From Phycisphaerales bacterium UBA3158 (GTDB lineage Bacteria > Planctomycetota > Phycisphaerae > Phycisphaerales > SM1A02), in the NCBI GenBank assembly GCA_002364555.1, contig DEYM01000034.1, forward strand, positions 1 through 23,189: 23,189 bases of DNA, written 5' to 3'. Made by a program: the position numbers and the translations under genes. Position 1 is the first letter of the stretch. The number at the start of each line of letters is the position of its first letter. This document shows, one piece after another, positions 7,833 through 16,441 of the stretch. The notes under the pieces are model-generated. The model ran no database searches. It saw only the letters and a program-made list of their open reading frames with translations, and was not told where the DNA came from.

Positions 7833-8357
7833 TCACGAGGATTCCGGGAGATTATCCAGAATATCCTCCAGCATGGTCCGGAGAGCCTTCACGACGGTTT
7901 CCTGATCGTCCCTTGAGATCTCCAGAGCCCATCTGGCGGCCGCCACCCTTCGTTTTCCCGGTTTCTTCTGCCCGGACATCGACGCTGTGAAATTATCGAT
8001 CTGGTCGGCCAATTTGATGGCTCTGCCCTGCCAGGGGCCATCGATCAGTTGCTGCTTGTAGGCGGGCTCCCGGATCGGCTCGGGCATTCGATGGTCCTTG
8101 CTCATGACTCCGACCCAGTCGGCGACATCCTGTCCGAACACCTCTGAAACGTCATCGTGATCGGCCGGCGTGTCCTCGATGACATCGTGGAGATAGCCGG
8201 CTGCAAGCAGCTCGTTGTCACCACCCGCCCTGGCGAGTAGAGACGCGACTCTGGCAGGATGTTGAAAGTACGGAGAGCCGTCCTTTCGAACATGACCATG
8301 ATGAAACTTGGCGGCCATGGAGGCCGCCTTCACGACGATATTCCAGTTGCTGGACAT
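7833..8357 (-). CDS. Small HD-domain (p)ppGpp-hydrolase-like protein (MESH1/SAH type)
   Basis: 174 residues, about the size of stand-alone MESH1-type hydrolases. It carries the full metal- and nucleotide-binding set of the RelA/SpoT hydrolase domain: R24 and H33 in HVRKDGSPYFQHPARVA, H57-D58 and E61-D62 in LHDVIEDT, and D118 and N122 in IKLADQIDNF. These enzymes remove the 3'-pyrophosphate of ppGpp/pppGpp using Mn2+; some members act on NADPH or other nucleotides. No synthetase, TGS or ACT domain is present. The start lies nine bases after the stop of the UPF0173 gene and has no clear Shine-Dalgarno, so translation is probably coupled. Activity on alarmone is inferred from conserved residues. 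Confidence 0.85.
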   Translation of the reverse strand: MSSNWNIVVKAASMAAKFHHGHVRKDGSPYFQHPARVASLLARAGGDNELLAAGYLHDVIEDTPADHDDVSEVFGQDVADWVGVMSKDHRMPEPIREPAYKQQLIDGPWQGRAIKLADQIDNFTASMSGQKKPGKRRVAAARWALEISRDDQETVVKALRTMLEDILDNLPESS

Positions 8358-8366
8358 GTCTACAGT

Positions 8367-9038
8367 CTACAGGGCAATGGTTTCGCCGGCTGCCATGATG
8401 TCGACCGACGCCTTGGTTGGACAGAACTTCGAGACATCGACCTCGATCGGCGGCCATGTGTTGTAGTGGATCGGTACCACACGGGGCGCTCCGATCAGAT
8501 CGGCGGCACGCGATGCCATCTCGGGACCCATGGTGAAACGATCACCAATGGGAATGAGAGCCACGTCGGGCTTGTACATCTCGCCGATGAGTGACATGTC
8601 GCTGAAGATGTCCGTATCCCCACAGTGATAGATCGTCTTCCCCCCAACATGAAGCATCAGGCCAGCGGGCATTCCCATGTACCGCCCCTGATAGCTGCTT
8701 GAATGAATGGCCGCGGTGAAGGCGATCCAGTTGCCGCCACCGATGTCGATGCGGCCACCATGGTTCCCGGGTTCGGTCTTCTCTATTCCCTGTTCCGAGA
8801 AGTAGGTCGCCAATTCGTAGTTCGCGACCAGTACCGCGTCGTTCGATTTGGCTATCTCGAGCGTGTCGCCAACATGGTCCTCGTGACCGTGCGTCAAGGC
8901 GACATGGGAACATCGAACCTCTGATGGCTTGATCGTCGCCGATGGATTGCCGGTCAGGAATGGATCGACCGCCACGGAGACGTGATTGTCCGAGATCTGG
9001 AAACCGGAATGGCCGAAGTACGTCAGTGTGCAGGTCAT
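8367..9038 (-). CDS. UPF0173-family metal-dependent hydrolase (metallo-beta-lactamase fold)
   Basis: 223 residues, typical for UPF0173. Diagnostic stretches are LTYFGHSGFQ, VAVDPFLTGNP, the zinc motif LTHGHEDHVGDT (H50, H52, D54, H55), AIHSSS, PAGLMLHVGGKTIYHCGDTDIFSDM with the bridging Asp, LIPIGDRFTMGPEMA and the last ligand in PIHYNTWPPIEVD. The family has the fold of MBL nucleases and lactonases but no settled substrate. I prefer the ATG at 9038 because GGAGAG lies 6 bases before it; an earlier in-frame ATG at 9056 has none and sits by the hairpin at 9060-9084. It lies between the HD-GYP regulator and the alarmone-hydrolase-like gene, so a nucleotide or signalling substrate is conceivable but unproven. 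Confidence 0.9.
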   Translation of the reverse strand: MTCTLTYFGHSGFQISDNHVSVAVDPFLTGNPSATIKPSEVRCSHVALTHGHEDHVGDTLEIAKSNDAVLVANYELATYFSEQGIEKTEPGNHGGRIDIGGGNWIAFTAAIHSSSYQGRYMGMPAGLMLHVGGKTIYHCGDTDIFSDMSLIGEMYKPDVALIPIGDRFTMGPEMASRAADLIGAPRVVPIHYNTWPPIEVDVSKFCPTKASVDIMAAGETIAL

Positions 9039-9059
9039 GTGTTCTCTCCGGAACATGGA

Positions 9060-9084
9060 GAGGCATCCGGAAACGAGATGCCTC
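9060..9084 (-). other. Intercistronic hairpin between the HD-GYP regulator and UPF0173 gene
   Basis: An 8-bp perfect stem, GAGGCATC with GATGCCTC, around a 9-base loop lies two bases after the regulator's TAA. No T tract follows, and the ribosome site of the next gene is only about 15 bases further on. It may be an RNA processing or stability element, or a weak terminator that tunes expression of the two downstream genes. Confidence 0.45.
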
Positions 9085-9086
9085 GA

Positions 9087-10841
9087 TTAGTCTTCACTGG
9101 ATCGATTGGGCGACCACTTCGCGCGTATCGCCTTGATCTCCTCGATCCCACCTATGAAGATATCAACAAGCTCTGGATCGAAATGTGAACCTGATTCCTC
9201 TCTCAGCAGAGCGAGAATCCGCTCGTCATCCCAGGCCTCCTTGTAGGAACGCTGGGAACCAAGCGCATCGAACACGTCTGCGATGGCGACGATTCTCGCG
9301 AACAACGGTATCTCGTCGCCTTCACGACCATTTCGAATCGGTGTCGTCGGAAACACCAGGTATCCATTGTCATCTCGAACCAGAGTCTCTCGACCGGGAT
9401 ATCCGCTTCCATCCCAACGTTCATGGTGACCGCGCACCACCTCGGCGGCCGCTTCGTCGTATCCCGAGAGAAGTTCGTCGAACAACGCCTCGTCCACCAT
9501 CGTGTGGCCCTGCATGGTCGCGAATTCCTCGTCGTCGAGCTTGCCCGGCTTCTTCAGGATCATGTCCGGTACTGCGACTTTTCCGACATCGTGGAGCATC
9601 GCGGCGATTCGCAGCTTGTCTCGCTGCAGTTCGCGTTCCTCCATGCTGAGTCCGTGCCGCTGTGCCCACTCGCCGAAGATCACCAGTGCGTATTCGGCAA
9701 CCCGGTTCGCGTGAGCCCCCGTCTCCGACGGGTCCCGCAATTCAGCCATGCGGATCATCCTGAGGATCATCGAACGCGTCAGCTGCGCATTCTGCATCGA
9801 GACCGATGCCATCGAGGCGAAGTGCCGGATGGCGGTCTCGTCGTCCGCATCGAACTGATCACGGGACGTTCCGTCTGGATGGCATGGATTGATCAGCTGA
9901 AGAACACCCATGACCTGTCCGGTCGCTCCGATCAGTGGCGCAGCCAGAATGGATTTCGTGCGGTATCCGTTCTCCTTGTCGAACGTGTCGTTGAATGCGT
10001 AGGGCGTATTCCCGTCGAGCTCGTAGGCATCACGTATGTTGGCCACCTCGCCGGTCTCGGCCACCCATCCGACGATGCTCTTGTGATCGATCCCGATCTC
10101 CACGGCCGACCGCCTGAAACTCTCGGAGAAATCGGTGCCATCGAACGTTCCGTTCTGGGCATGGGTTATGCGGAGTCTGTCCGCATCCACGAGATAGCTG
10201 GCTCCGGCGTCCGCCACGAGTATTCGTCTTGCTTCGGTGAGCAGCCTCTCCATGAGAATGTCGATGTCCTGGATTCTGGCCAGTTCATTGCCAAGCATGG
10301 CGATGGAGCGGAGACGACCACGCTGTTCGCTCACATCCGATTCCAGCGAGACGTTCATGGCCTGAAGCGAACGATTCGCCTCGTCCAGGGCAACGGCTTG
10401 TTTCTGGAGTCTGGTGGCCATCAGTCTCAGTTGCTTTTCGGCGATGGCCTTGGCGGCAAGCGCCCTGAGGCGTGCGACGAGCTCGAGTCGATCAGGCATC
10501 TTGACGAGGAAATCACTGGCGCCGTTTTCAAAGGCATCCACCTTCCGGTGCACATCGGATTCACTACTGAGGATGATGATCGGAATATCTCGGGTCGATT
10601 CATCCGATTGAAGACGTCTTGTCAGCTCGAGTCCGTCGATCCCGGGCATGACCAGATCGACGAGGAGGACATTGGGTTGCCGTGTGCGAATCCTGTCCAA
10701 TGCTTCAGTGGGATCCATGATCGGCTCGAGCGTTATGTCCTCGTCACCGGACAGCATTCGTCGCACCGCCTCGCCGACGATCATCTGGTCATCGACGAGG
10801 ATGACATGGATTCCCTGCTCGTGTGGTTGTTCCGGCGTCAT
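9087..10841 (-). CDS. Response regulator: receiver-GAF-HD-GYP, putative c-di-GMP phosphodiesterase
   Basis: 584 residues, soluble. Receiver domain at about 11-128 with acidic pair D17-D18, phosphorylated D62 (LVDLVMPGIDG), S92/S93 and K114. A coiled coil at about 130-190 leads to a GAF domain (about 195-350). HD-GYP at about 355-575 has H377 (HANRV), H417-D418 (HDVGK) and H472-H473 (HHERWDGSGYP), so metal-binding residues are intact and hydrolysis of c-di-GMP is expected. An insertion of about 20 residues follows the GYP (ETLVRDDNGYLVFPTTPIRNG), before the IPLFARI helix. The ATG overlaps the glycoside hydrolase stop codon by 4 bp (ATGA). No partner histidine kinase is seen here, so the phosphodonor is unknown. 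Confidence 0.93.
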   Translation of the reverse strand: MTPEQPHEQGIHVILVDDQMIVGEAVRRMLSGDEDITLEPIMDPTEALDRIRTRQPNVLLVDLVMPGIDGLELTRRLQSDESTRDIPIIILSSESDVHRKVDAFENGASDFLVKMPDRLELVARLRALAAKAIAEKQLRLMATRLQKQAVALDEANRSLQAMNVSLESDVSEQRGRLRSIAMLGNELARIQDIDILMERLLTEARRILVADAGASYLVDADRLRITHAQNGTFDGTDFSESFRRSAVEIGIDHKSIVGWVAETGEVANIRDAYELDGNTPYAFNDTFDKENGYRTKSILAAPLIGATGQVMGVLQLINPCHPDGTSRDQFDADDETAIRHFASMASVSMQNAQLTRSMILRMIRMAELRDPSETGAHANRVAEYALVIFGEWAQRHGLSMEERELQRDKLRIAAMLHDVGKVAVPDMILKKPGKLDDEEFATMQGHTMVDEALFDELLSGYDEAAAEVVRGHHERWDGSGYPGRETLVRDDNGYLVFPTTPIRNGREGDEIPLFARIVAIADVFDALGSQRSYKEAWDDERILALLREESGSHFDPELVDIFIGGIEEIKAIRAKWSPNRSSED

Positions 10842-13486
10842 GTTCCCTCTTTCCTTGGAAGCGTCAGCTTCGCCACCAGAGAGGTCCAGCCTGTCTGATG
10901 GGAGGCTCCACAGCCCCTTCCGGTATCACCATCGAAGAACTCGTGGAAGTTGATCCTGTCACGGAACATCGGGTTCATCTGCAGCATCTCGTTGTCGCCA
11001 TGAAACGGCCTTGTTCCATCCTTGCTCGTCGTGAACAGACCCAGCAGCCTTCGACGAAGTTCATCCGCCACCTCTCCGAGAGTCATCATGGTACCCGAGC
11101 CGGTTGGGCATTCCACCTTGAAATCATCTCCGTAGAAATGCTGATAGAGCTGGAGCGATTCGATGATCAGGAAGTTCACCGGAAACCAGACCGGACCTCG
11201 CCAGTTCGAATTGCCACCGAAGAGTTCGCCATCCGATTCAGCTGGCTCATAGCCGACTTCCAATCGAGTCTCGCCGTCCTCGTACACGTATGGATGATCG
11301 AGATGGTACTTGGACAGAGAGCGTATTCCGTAGGGAGACAGGAACTCGTCGGGATCCAGCATCCTCGAGAGAATCCTGTTCAGACGATGCTTGCGAAGCA
11401 TGGCCAGAAGCATCCTTGAGTCGTCTCCGGGCTCCTCCCATCGCGATATGAGACTCGTCAGTTCGGGCCTGTTGGTGTTCAGCCACCAGGCCCGTTGTGC
11501 GAACTCGGGCAATGTCTCGAGCATCGACGCATGCAGGACCTCGACGGCAAACAGTGGGATCAAACCGACCATGGAACGGATTCGCATGGGCTCGGTCGTT
11601 CCATCCGGAAGGCGCAGCATGTCGTAGTAGAACCCGTCCTTCTCATCCCAGAGCCCATCGCCATCGCTTCCCGCGTTGTTCATCGCGTAGATGATGCGGA
11701 GGAAGTGCTCGAAGAACTTGGATGCAATGTCCTGATAGGCGGGCCGATGCTGGGCCAGCTCCATCGATATGCGCATGAGATTGAGTGCATACATGGCCAT
11801 CCAGCTGGTCCCGTCGGCCTGATCGAGGTGACCACCATCCGGCAGTGGTTGACTGCGATCGAACACGCCGATGTTGTCGAGACCGAGAAAACCACCTTCG
11901 AAAATGTTGAGATTGTCGTCGTCCTTGCGATTGACCCACCATGTGAAGTTGATCATCAGCTTGTGGAAGACCGCCTCGAGAAACTCCAGATCACCCTCGT
12001 CCCCACGTTGCCGACGATCGATCGTGAAGACGCGCCATGCGGCCCACGCGTGCACCGGCGGATTGACATCGCCGAATGACCACTCGTAGGCGGGTATCTG
12101 TCCATTGGGATGCATGTACCACTCTCGTGTGAAGAGTCTCAATTGCTTCTTCGCGAGTGCTGCGTCGATCTCCACCATGGTGACGCAATGAAACGCCAGG
12201 TCCCAGGCTGCAAACCAGGGGTATTCCCATGAGTCCGGCATCAGGAGGATGTCACTGCTGTTGAAGTGTCGCCATTGATGGTTGCGACCCTTCGATCTGG
12301 ATTCGGGTGGCTGCGGTTCCGCGGAATCGCCCTCGAGCCATTGCTTGACGTCGTAGCAGTAGAACTGCTTGGTCCAGAGCATCCCCGCCAGTGCCGATCT
12401 GTGGATGCCCTTCCATTCCGGGTCCGCTATCCCTTGCTCAAGCGTCTCGTAGAACTCGTCCGCTTCCGCTCGTCTCGAATCCACGATTTCATCGAATGAC
12501 TCGAATGGGGACTCCATTTCGAATCGTCCGATTCTCACGCGAATCACATGTGTTCCACCCGAGGGTATCTCGACGTGGATCCGCCCAGCGGCCTTGGTGC
12601 CGCTTCCCTCCGTATTGATCGCGTCAACCTGCTTGTCGACGACGTACCGGTTGAATCCATCCTTGAAGAATCCCGTGACATCCTCGTTCCACATGGCCTT
12701 CGGATTGGTGTCGTTTTCACAGAAGAGAAGTTCATCCGGGGATTCGATCGCCCATGTCCAATCCGGAAATTCCGGATGATCGATGTCGATCGAATCCGCA
12801 CCTGTTCGTCTCAGTTCCGGACGCTGGGCCTGATCCGTCCAGGACCATGTGTTTCGAAACCAGATCTGCGGAAGGACGTCGATGCCAGCCGACTGTGGTC
12901 CACGGTTGTGCACCTCGATCCGCATGAGCATGTCCTCGGTACCGCATTTCGCGTATTCCACGACGACATCGAAGAAACGATCCTCATCCATGATGCCCGT
13001 GTCGATCAGTTCGAACTCGCGATCCTTCGATGTACGGCTGGCGTTTTCCTTCAACAGCCTTTCATATGGAAAGGCCCCGTGCGGATATCGATACGTCATG
13101 CGCTGATAGGCGTGACTCGGTACGGCATCGTCGTGCCAGTACAGTTCCTTGACGTCTTCACCGTGATTGCCCTGGGCATTCGTCAGACCGAAGAGTCTTT
13201 CCTTGAGGATCGGATCCCGACCATTCCAGAGTCCGACCGAAAGACACAGCCGGCAATGTCGGTCGCAGAAACCGGCGATTCCATCCTCACCCCATCGATA
13301 GGCCCGGTGCCTGGCGTCATCGTGAGGAAAATACTCCCAGGCCGATCCATCAGGACTGTAGTCCTCGCGGACGGTCCCCCATTGTCTATCCGATAGATAG
13401 GGTCCCCACATCCGCCATGGACATTGGACGACATCATCGGACATCTGAATCGGTTCAAGGGACATCGTTGGATCTGGCTCCTGCAT
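10838..13486 (-). CDS. GH63/MGH1-like glycoside hydrolase ('glucosidase' type), 882 aa
   Basis: Large cytosolic protein (no signal peptide) of the family often annotated 'glucosidase' or MGH1-like, related to GH63 and mannosylglycerate hydrolase. An N-terminal beta-sandwich-like part opens with WRMWGPYLSDRQWGTVREDYS and GIAGFCDRHCRLCLSVGLWNG, followed by an (alpha/alpha)6-barrel-like part. Landmarks are EYPWFAAWDLAFHCV, NPPVHAWAAWRVF, GHLDQADGTSWMAMYALN (D558, candidate general acid), NWRGPVWFPVNFLIIESLQLY (from about 761) and the C-terminal FHEFFDGDTGRG...QTGWTSLV. Likely substrates are alpha-glucosides, glucosylglycerate-type solutes or storage glycan fragments, by family analogy only. GGGAG six bases before the ATG supports the start. 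It follows purU by 20 bp and overlaps the response regulator by 4 bp. Confidence 0.85.
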   Translation of the reverse strand: MQEPDPTMSLEPIQMSDDVVQCPWRMWGPYLSDRQWGTVREDYSPDGSAWEYFPHDDARHRAYRWGEDGIAGFCDRHCRLCLSVGLWNGRDPILKERLFGLTNAQGNHGEDVKELYWHDDAVPSHAYQRMTYRYPHGAFPYERLLKENASRTSKDREFELIDTGIMDEDRFFDVVVEYAKCGTEDMLMRIEVHNRGPQSAGIDVLPQIWFRNTWSWTDQAQRPELRRTGADSIDIDHPEFPDWTWAIESPDELLFCENDTNPKAMWNEDVTGFFKDGFNRYVVDKQVDAINTEGSGTKAAGRIHVEIPSGGTHVIRVRIGRFEMESPFESFDEIVDSRRAEADEFYETLEQGIADPEWKGIHRSALAGMLWTKQFYCYDVKQWLEGDSAEPQPPESRSKGRNHQWRHFNSSDILLMPDSWEYPWFAAWDLAFHCVTMVEIDAALAKKQLRLFTREWYMHPNGQIPAYEWSFGDVNPPVHAWAAWRVFTIDRRQRGDEGDLEFLEAVFHKLMINFTWWVNRKDDDNLNIFEGGFLGLDNIGVFDRSQPLPDGGHLDQADGTSWMAMYALNLMRISMELAQHRPAYQDIASKFFEHFLRIIYAMNNAGSDGDGLWDEKDGFYYDMLRLPDGTTEPMRIRSMVGLIPLFAVEVLHASMLETLPEFAQRAWWLNTNRPELTSLISRWEEPGDDSRMLLAMLRKHRLNRILSRMLDPDEFLSPYGIRSLSKYHLDHPYVYEDGETRLEVGYEPAESDGELFGGNSNWRGPVWFPVNFLIIESLQLYQHFYGDDFKVECPTGSGTMMTLGEVADELRRRLLGLFTTSKDGTRPFHGDNEMLQMNPMFRDRINFHEFFDGDTGRGCGASHQTGWTSLVAKLTLPRKEGT

Positions 13487-13506
13487 TGCATCTCCCTCGA
13501 ATCATG

Positions 13507-14388
13507 TCAGGCGAAGACGACCGCACGTCCCGCATGAATGACCACACGATCCTCCAGATGCCAGCGAACCGCTCTGGCCAGGACGGTCCGCTCGATATCC
13601 CGACCCTTTCGGACCATGTCCGCCACCGAATCCTTGTGGGTGACACGGATCACACCCTGCTCGATGATCGGACCCGCATCGAGTTCTGCCGTCGCGTAGT
13701 GAGCCGTGGCTCCGATGAGCTTGACCCCCTTTTCATGCGCCTGATGATAGGGACGGCCACCGGCGAAGGCTGGCAGGAACGAATGATGGATGTTGATGAT
13801 GCGACCGGGGTACCGCTCCACGAAGACGGGGCTGAGCACGCGCATGTATTTGGCGAGTACGACGAGATCTATGTCGTTGGCCTCAAGCAGCGAGAGTTGT
13901 CGTGATTCGGACTTCGAATCACCGGATTCATCGACTTCGACATGATGGAACGGGACATCGAATCGCTCGGCCACCTGCTCGAGATCCGGATGGTTCGAGA
14001 TGATCAGGGATATCTGGCACTGCAATGAACCATCTCGTTGAAGCAGCAGGAGATCATGAAGACAGTGGTCTTCACGCGACACGAACACGGCCACCTTTCG
14101 TCGCGCATGACCCCAGTGGATCCGCCAGTCCATCTGGAACTGATCGGCGAGTTCCTGCAGGGCGTCATGAACCTCTTCGGGTTCGGGATTCAGGGAAGGC
14201 CATGAGACATGCACTCTCTGCAGGAAGGTCCTCCCCTTGATATCCGTGTACTGGGATGCCTCGAGAATGTTCCCGCCCACCTCATCGAGCGTGGCGGTCA
14301 ATCTGGCCACGATGCCCGGTCGGTCGGGGCTGGAGACCAGAACAACCGCTTCTGTGGGCACATCGACACTTGAGGGATCGGTAGACAT
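13507..14388 (-). CDS. purU: Formyltetrahydrofolate deformylase PurU
   Basis: 293 residues, against 280 in E. coli. PurU hydrolyses 10-formyl-THF to THF and formate, feeding formate to PurT and balancing one-carbon pools. N-terminal ACT domain at about 12-90 (VLVSSPDRPGIVARLTATLDEVGGNILEASQY), then the formyltransferase-fold catalytic domain with KVAVFVSREDHCLHDLL, ISLIISNHPDL, LVVLAKYMRVLS, the active-site N199/H201 in IINIHHSFLPAFAGGRPYHQAHEKG, and D237 in AELDAGPIIEQ. The full set of PurU signatures is present; the ACT domain separates it from PurN. The ATG has no obvious Shine-Dalgarno. It lies 45 bp after gph and 20 bp before the glycoside hydrolase, hence probably in the same transcript. 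In E. coli PurU is allosterically controlled by Met/Gly; not testable from sequence. Confidence 0.95.
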   Translation of the reverse strand: MSTDPSSVDVPTEAVVLVSSPDRPGIVARLTATLDEVGGNILEASQYTDIKGRTFLQRVHVSWPSLNPEPEEVHDALQELADQFQMDWRIHWGHARRKVAVFVSREDHCLHDLLLLQRDGSLQCQISLIISNHPDLEQVAERFDVPFHHVEVDESGDSKSESRQLSLLEANDIDLVVLAKYMRVLSPVFVERYPGRIINIHHSFLPAFAGGRPYHQAHEKGVKLIGATAHYATAELDAGPIIEQGVIRVTHKDSVADMVRKGRDIERTVLARAVRWHLEDRVVIHAGRAVVFA

Positions 14389-14433
14389 GGCGCGATCATA
14401 CGGACGAGCCGATGTTTTCGCACGGCTCGGGGC

Positions 14434-15114
14434 TCAGCATTCAAATGCGCGTTGCAGCCAGACCAGGAGATCACCCAGATCATCGAACACCGCCATGGGC
14501 GGTGGTGTTGCATCGGCGATGTCCCTGCCGTGGTTGTAACCGAGCCGAACACCGATGAAATCGGCACCGGCGGCGAGCGCTGCGGCGGAATCGACTTCGG
14601 AATCACCGATCATCCAGGCGGAGCCGGCATGGCATGATTCCATGGCCTCCTGGAGCATCGAGGGATCTGGCTTGCGCAGCCTGCCCTCGCGTTCGCCGAT
14701 GACGACATCCATCGGCAATCTGCTTGACCAGTGATCCATCAGTACCTGAGCATGTCGATCCGGCTTGTTGGTCACGATGGCGGTCCTGACACCTCTGGAA
14801 CGAATCCATTCCAGCAGTTCGGTCGCATGATCGAAGACGATCGTGTTGTCCATGCAGCAATCGGCATAGTGTTCGTGGAATTCTCGGTAGTAGGAATCCA
14901 GCAGTGTTTCGTCCGGCAACTCGCCCCTTGCCTGCGCTATCGACTTTCCGACCAGGATCCTGCTTCCATCTCCAACCCAGTTTCTCACTTCCGACTCCCG
15001 CTGCGATCCAAGATCGTGGGCAGACAGCATTCGGTTGATCGCTTCGGTCAGATCAGGGACCGAATCGATCAATGTCCCATCCAGATCGAAGAGGATTGCT
15101 TCAGGCAGTTCCAT
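14434..15114 (-). CDS. gph: HAD-family phosphatase, phosphoglycolate phosphatase-like (Gph)
   Basis: 226 residues, somewhat shorter than E. coli Gph (252). Motif I DLDGTLIDSVPDL supplies the nucleophile D10 and acid D12; motif II is AIVTNKPD; motif III lysine is in LRKPDPSML; motif IV is MIGDSEVDSAAALAAG. The cap domain after motif I is of the helical Gph type. Gph removes phosphate from 2-phosphoglycolate, a product of DNA-repair and of oxygenase side reactions; PpaX or other HAD substrates cannot be excluded. The ATG has GGGAAG close upstream and lies inside the last codons of the MFS transporter gene (14-bp overlap), so the two are translated together. Confidence 0.87.
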   Translation of the reverse strand: MELPEAILFDLDGTLIDSVPDLTEAINRMLSAHDLGSQRESEVRNWVGDGSRILVGKSIAQARGELPDETLLDSYYREFHEHYADCCMDNTIVFDHATELLEWIRSRGVRTAIVTNKPDRHAQVLMDHWSSRLPMDVVIGEREGRLRKPDPSMLQEAMESCHAGSAWMIGDSEVDSAAALAAGADFIGVRLGYNHGRDIADATPPPMAVFDDLGDLLVWLQRAFEC

Positions 15115-16414
15115 GATCTTCCCTGTCCTGCACAGTGGAGAAGGATTCGGGACGAGCTCCCCTGGACAGGGAGGGCATCATGAAGAACAGACTGATGCTG
15201 ATGATGGCCGCCATGATGCCGGTGATCAGGAACCATGTCTCGGGATGTGATCCGACCTTGATTGCCATCAGGCCATAGAGACCCGCTGACATGCTCATGG
15301 TCACATAGCATGAGAAATTCGCCGTTCCAAGACACCGTGCCCGGAATCCGGGCACTGGCATGTGCTGGAGCAACGCCAGGATCGGAACGACGTAGACGCC
15401 CGCCGCAAGTCCTATCAGACCAAGGGTGACGAGTATCCAGATGTATGGAAGCTGGAGGATTCCGAGAACGAAGAATCCTATGGTCATGCCCACTGCCCCC
15501 ATCGGTATGAAACGAACGACGATGAAGCGACCCGAGAAGATCCCGACAATGCCGCCTCCGGTCGCAACACCCAGGGTGGCCGCGCCAAGCATGTAGCTCA
15601 CCTGGCTGTCGGAGAGCTCGAGTGGCGCCTTGTACTCCGGAATGATCACGATGATCAACGACGCCACGAGGTAGAACAGGCACCAGGCGAAGACGGCGGT
15701 CATCAGTGGTGTCCTGCGTATGTCTCCGAACGTTCTCCAATAGGTCTTGAAGCCGTTGAACGACATCTTCAGATCGGGTCTGGCCGCTGGTGCGCGGGGA
15801 ATCATGAACGTGATGAGGAAACTGAAGGTCGCGATGACGACCATCACGATTCCCACGAATACGGTCCCGCTTATTCCGACGTCAGCTCCGTAATCGAGAA
15901 GAATCCCGGAAAGTGAGAGGCCGGCGACGATGCAGGCGTTTGTCAGAAGGCTGAGAAGGCCATTGGCCCTGCTGAGGTTTCCCGAGGAGACGACTTCGGG
16001 AACGGATCCGTACTTGGCGGGAGAGAAGAAGGCGCTCTGGGATGCCAGAAGGATCAGAATCACGAACGCGAACCATGGACTGTCCATCCACATCGCGAGA
16101 ACGACGAAGCAGGCCAGAATGATTTCCACGAATCTGGTGAGAACGATGATTCTTCTTTTCGAATACCGATCCGAAAGCAGGCCGGTGAATCCCAGCAGGA
16201 GAAGAAACGGTACGTAGACCATGAGTGTGACCCAGCCTGTGCCGCCTGAGCCCAACGAGCCTCCCCAGGCACTTCCAGAGACGACCAGCAGCATCAGGGT
16301 TCCCCGATACAGATTGTCGTTCAGAGCACCACAGGCCATGGTCAGAAGCAGGGAGATGAATCCGCGGTTGCCGATGCCCTTCTCGAGCGGTTTGATTGTT
16401 CCCATCTCTTTCAT
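15101..16414 (-). CDS. LplT-like major facilitator superfamily transporter
   Basis: 437 residues, about 12 membrane helices. Helix 1 has the GALNDN motif (29-34) and the central loop has SAFFSPAKYGSVPEVVSSGNLSRANGLLSLLTN, both hallmarks of the LplT/Aas-type lysophospholipid MFS subfamily. LSDRYSKRRIIV is the usual cytosolic loop 2-3 motif. LplT flips lysophospholipids to the cytosol for re-acylation; here no acyltransferase/acyl-ACP synthetase is seen on either side, so substrate is uncertain. First gene of the minus-strand run, 126 bp from the divergent malic enzyme. The ATG has no clear Shine-Dalgarno but lies 9 bases after TATAGG, which would fit a nearly leaderless transcript; a second ATG is three codons further in. 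The last 14 bp overlap gph. Confidence 0.85.
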   Translation of the reverse strand: MKEMGTIKPLEKGIGNRGFISLLLTMACGALNDNLYRGTLMLLVVSGSAWGGSLGSGGTGWVTLMVYVPFLLLLGFTGLLSDRYSKRRIIVLTRFVEIILACFVVLAMWMDSPWFAFVILILLASQSAFFSPAKYGSVPEVVSSGNLSRANGLLSLLTNACIVAGLSLSGILLDYGADVGISGTVFVGIVMVVIATFSFLITFMIPRAPAARPDLKMSFNGFKTYWRTFGDIRRTPLMTAVFAWCLFYLVASLIIVIIPEYKAPLELSDSQVSYMLGAATLGVATGGGIVGIFSGRFIVVRFIPMGAVGMTIGFFVLGILQLPYIWILVTLGLIGLAAGVYVVPILALLQHMPVPGFRARCLGTANFSCYVTMSMSAGLYGLMAIKVGSHPETWFLITGIMAAIISISLFFMMPSLSRGARPESFSTVQDREDHGTA

Positions 16415-16441
16415 ATGCCCAAGCCTATACGGTCGTCAGCC

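Noticed and set aside
9038..9056. Earlier ATG at 9056 as the start of the UPF0173 hydrolase
   Set aside because: It has no ribosome site and adds residues absent from the family, whereas the ATG at 9038 has GGAGAG six bases upstream.
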